Assembly (NCBI GenBank): GCA_027051315.1 | Contig: JALTZE010000005.1 | Span: 1-7,740 of the forward strand | Reading direction: 5' to 3' | DNA from: Micavibrio sp. | GTDB lineage: Bacteria > Pseudomonadota > Alphaproteobacteria > Micavibrionales > Micavibrionaceae | Length of the DNA: 7,740 bases | In this document: piece by piece, positions 6,943 to 7,740 of the stretch | Layout of the letters: each line of letters starts with the position of its first letter | Numbering within the stretch: position 1 is the first letter of the stretch | The notes under the pieces: generated by a model | The model's input: the letters and a program-made list of their open reading frames with translations, nothing else | The model's database searches: none | What the model was told of the DNA's origin: nothing | Made by a program: the position numbers and the translations under genes

Positions 6943-7641
6943 TTGTTAAAGAATCAAAATGGCAGTGCACTTATATATATATTGATAGCAATTGCGTTGC
7001 TTGCTGCTCTTACCGCTACTTTTATGGATTCGTCTTCACAGCAAACAAGGTCACAAAATGCTGCTCGTCTAGTATCTGATGTGTCTGCTCAAATAAGAAT
7101 TATAAAAGCAGCAATCGATGAATGTGTTTTAATTTATCCAAATGGAGATAGTGGGGCAATAACAGCATCAGCACAGTTTAATCATCCCTATCCAATAATG
7201 CCAAATCATACATATTTCACGGCTTCTTCTGATGGGGTTGCAGCAAATGATAATCTTGAATATATAAGATGCCCAGGTAATCCAGGTGATGATGTAAATC
7301 ACACAAGAATATTTGGAGCAAATTCAGGAAAGTTTCTTCCACCACCACCAAATATGTTTAATCCATGGAGATATTATGCAGGAGAAGACGGAGTATTTTA
7401 TTGGATAGAATCCACCAAAAGCGATGCATTTATAGATGATGCACTATCAAAATTGGATTCACTATATTCAGATTGTGAAGCAGAATATTTTGATGCTTCA
7501 TCTTCGGCAATTACAATAACCAGCGACACATTAATACCAGGGGGAGCAAACTTGACCTGTCCTGCAGGTTCACGTTGTTTTAGAATTTGGATTAAAAGAA
7601 TGACATCAACCGATACACCTGACGACCCAGCTTGTAATTAA
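6943..7641 (+). CDS. Second pilin-like protein, cysteine-rich, no Glu at +5
   Basis: A 232-residue protein starting at TTG, 22 bases after the previous stop. The leader is seven residues (MLKNQNG), followed by a hydrophobic helix at 8-28 (SALIYILIAIALLAALTATF), giving a prepilin-type G7/S8 cleavage site. Mature position 5 is Tyr12, not Glu. The helix aligns with the preceding protein through G, ILIA, AL, AAL and a following SS. After a Gln/Ser/Arg-rich helix (residues 30-60) comes a globular domain with six cysteines (C61, C110, C178, C206, C212, C231), an even number fitting periplasmic disulfides. It has a Pro-rich FLPPPPNMFNPWRYY motif at 131-145. The long N-terminal helix plus disulfide-bonded head is the plan of type IV pilins, and type IVb pilins can lack strong similarity to type IVa. 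It is probably a major or minor filament subunit and the last gene of the operon; the stop is followed by a convergent gene. Confidence 0.8.
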   Translation: MLKNQNGSALIYILIAIALLAALTATFMDSSSQQTRSQNAARLVSDVSAQIRIIKAAIDECVLIYPNGDSGAITASAQFNHPYPIMPNHTYFTASSDGVAANDNLEYIRCPGNPGDDVNHTRIFGANSGKFLPPPPNMFNPWRYYAGEDGVFYWIESTKSDAFIDDALSKLDSLYSDCEAEYFDASSSAITITSDTLIPGGANLTCPAGSRCFRIWIKRMTSTDTPDDPACN

Positions 7642-7680
7642 TGAATGTTCTATAGCTAATCTCTTTTAACCAAGCCAATA

Positions 7681-7740
7681 TCAGCTAAGTTTTGATGCTT
7701 CTTTTTTAACTCTCTCAAATTCTTTTATACAATCATTAAT
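7681..7740 (-). CDS. 3' end of a convergent gene, unknown product (partial)
   Basis: Read on the - strand from the right edge, one frame is open for 19 codons and ends in TGA at 7683-7681: INDCIKEFERVKKEASKLS. The charged helical composition looks like a real C-terminus, and the other two - strand frames have stops within a few codons. Nothing can be said about function. The 39-base gap to the pilin-like gene's stop shows no clear terminator hairpin. Confidence 0.4.
   Translation of the reverse strand: MNDCIKEFERVKKEASKLS

Noticed and set aside
7642..7680. Possible bidirectional terminator between convergent genes
   Set aside because: No inverted repeat of useful length was found; only a short palindrome TAGCTA and a direct repeat of AGCTAA are present.

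Overview
The window is AT-rich by eye and densely coding. It holds seven genes on the + strand with very short gaps, plus what looks like the last few codons of a gene on the - strand at the right edge. The + strand genes read as one operon for a type IV pilus / type II secretion-like envelope machine of a Gram-negative bacterium. The two anchor identifications are a GspE/PilB-type assembly ATPase (1468-3294) and a GspF/PilC-type inner-membrane platform protein (3321-4541). The protein families resemble what I remember from poorly characterised alphaproteobacteria (Micavibrio- or Rickettsiales-like lineages). That placement is from memory and is tentative.

Layout. (1) Positions 3-1478: the 3' part of a gene running in from the left. 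It encodes three immunoglobulin-like domains of ASPM/SPD-2/Hydin type, each with a cysteine pair, then a domain resembling the homology region (HR) of PilP/GspC, then a Ser/Thr/Asn/Gly-rich tail. (2) 1468-3294: ATPase, overlapping gene 1 by 11 bases. (3) 3321-4541: GspF-like platform protein. (4) 4554-5513: unfamiliar single-span membrane protein with a large cytoplasmic N-terminal domain, in the topological position of GspL. (5) 5596-6135: small single-span protein with a mainly periplasmic domain, in the position of GspM/PilO. (6) 6174-6920 and (7) 6943-7641: two secreted proteins with pilin-like N-termini (short leader ending in Gly, then a related hydrophobic helix) but without the usual Glu at +5. 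(8) 7681-7740 on the - strand: 3' end of a convergent gene.

How they may work together (inference): the ATPase drives the platform protein. Genes 4 and 5 form the inner-membrane assembly scaffold. Gene 1 spans the periplasm and would contact a secretin expected outside the window. Genes 6 and 7 are the filament or tip subunits that are assembled. The order HR protein, ATPase, platform protein, then pilins recalls pilP-pilQ-pilR-pilS of type IVb thin pili (R64). No secretin, prepilin peptidase or retraction ATPase lies in the window. No RNA gene, insertion sequence or CRISPR array was seen.
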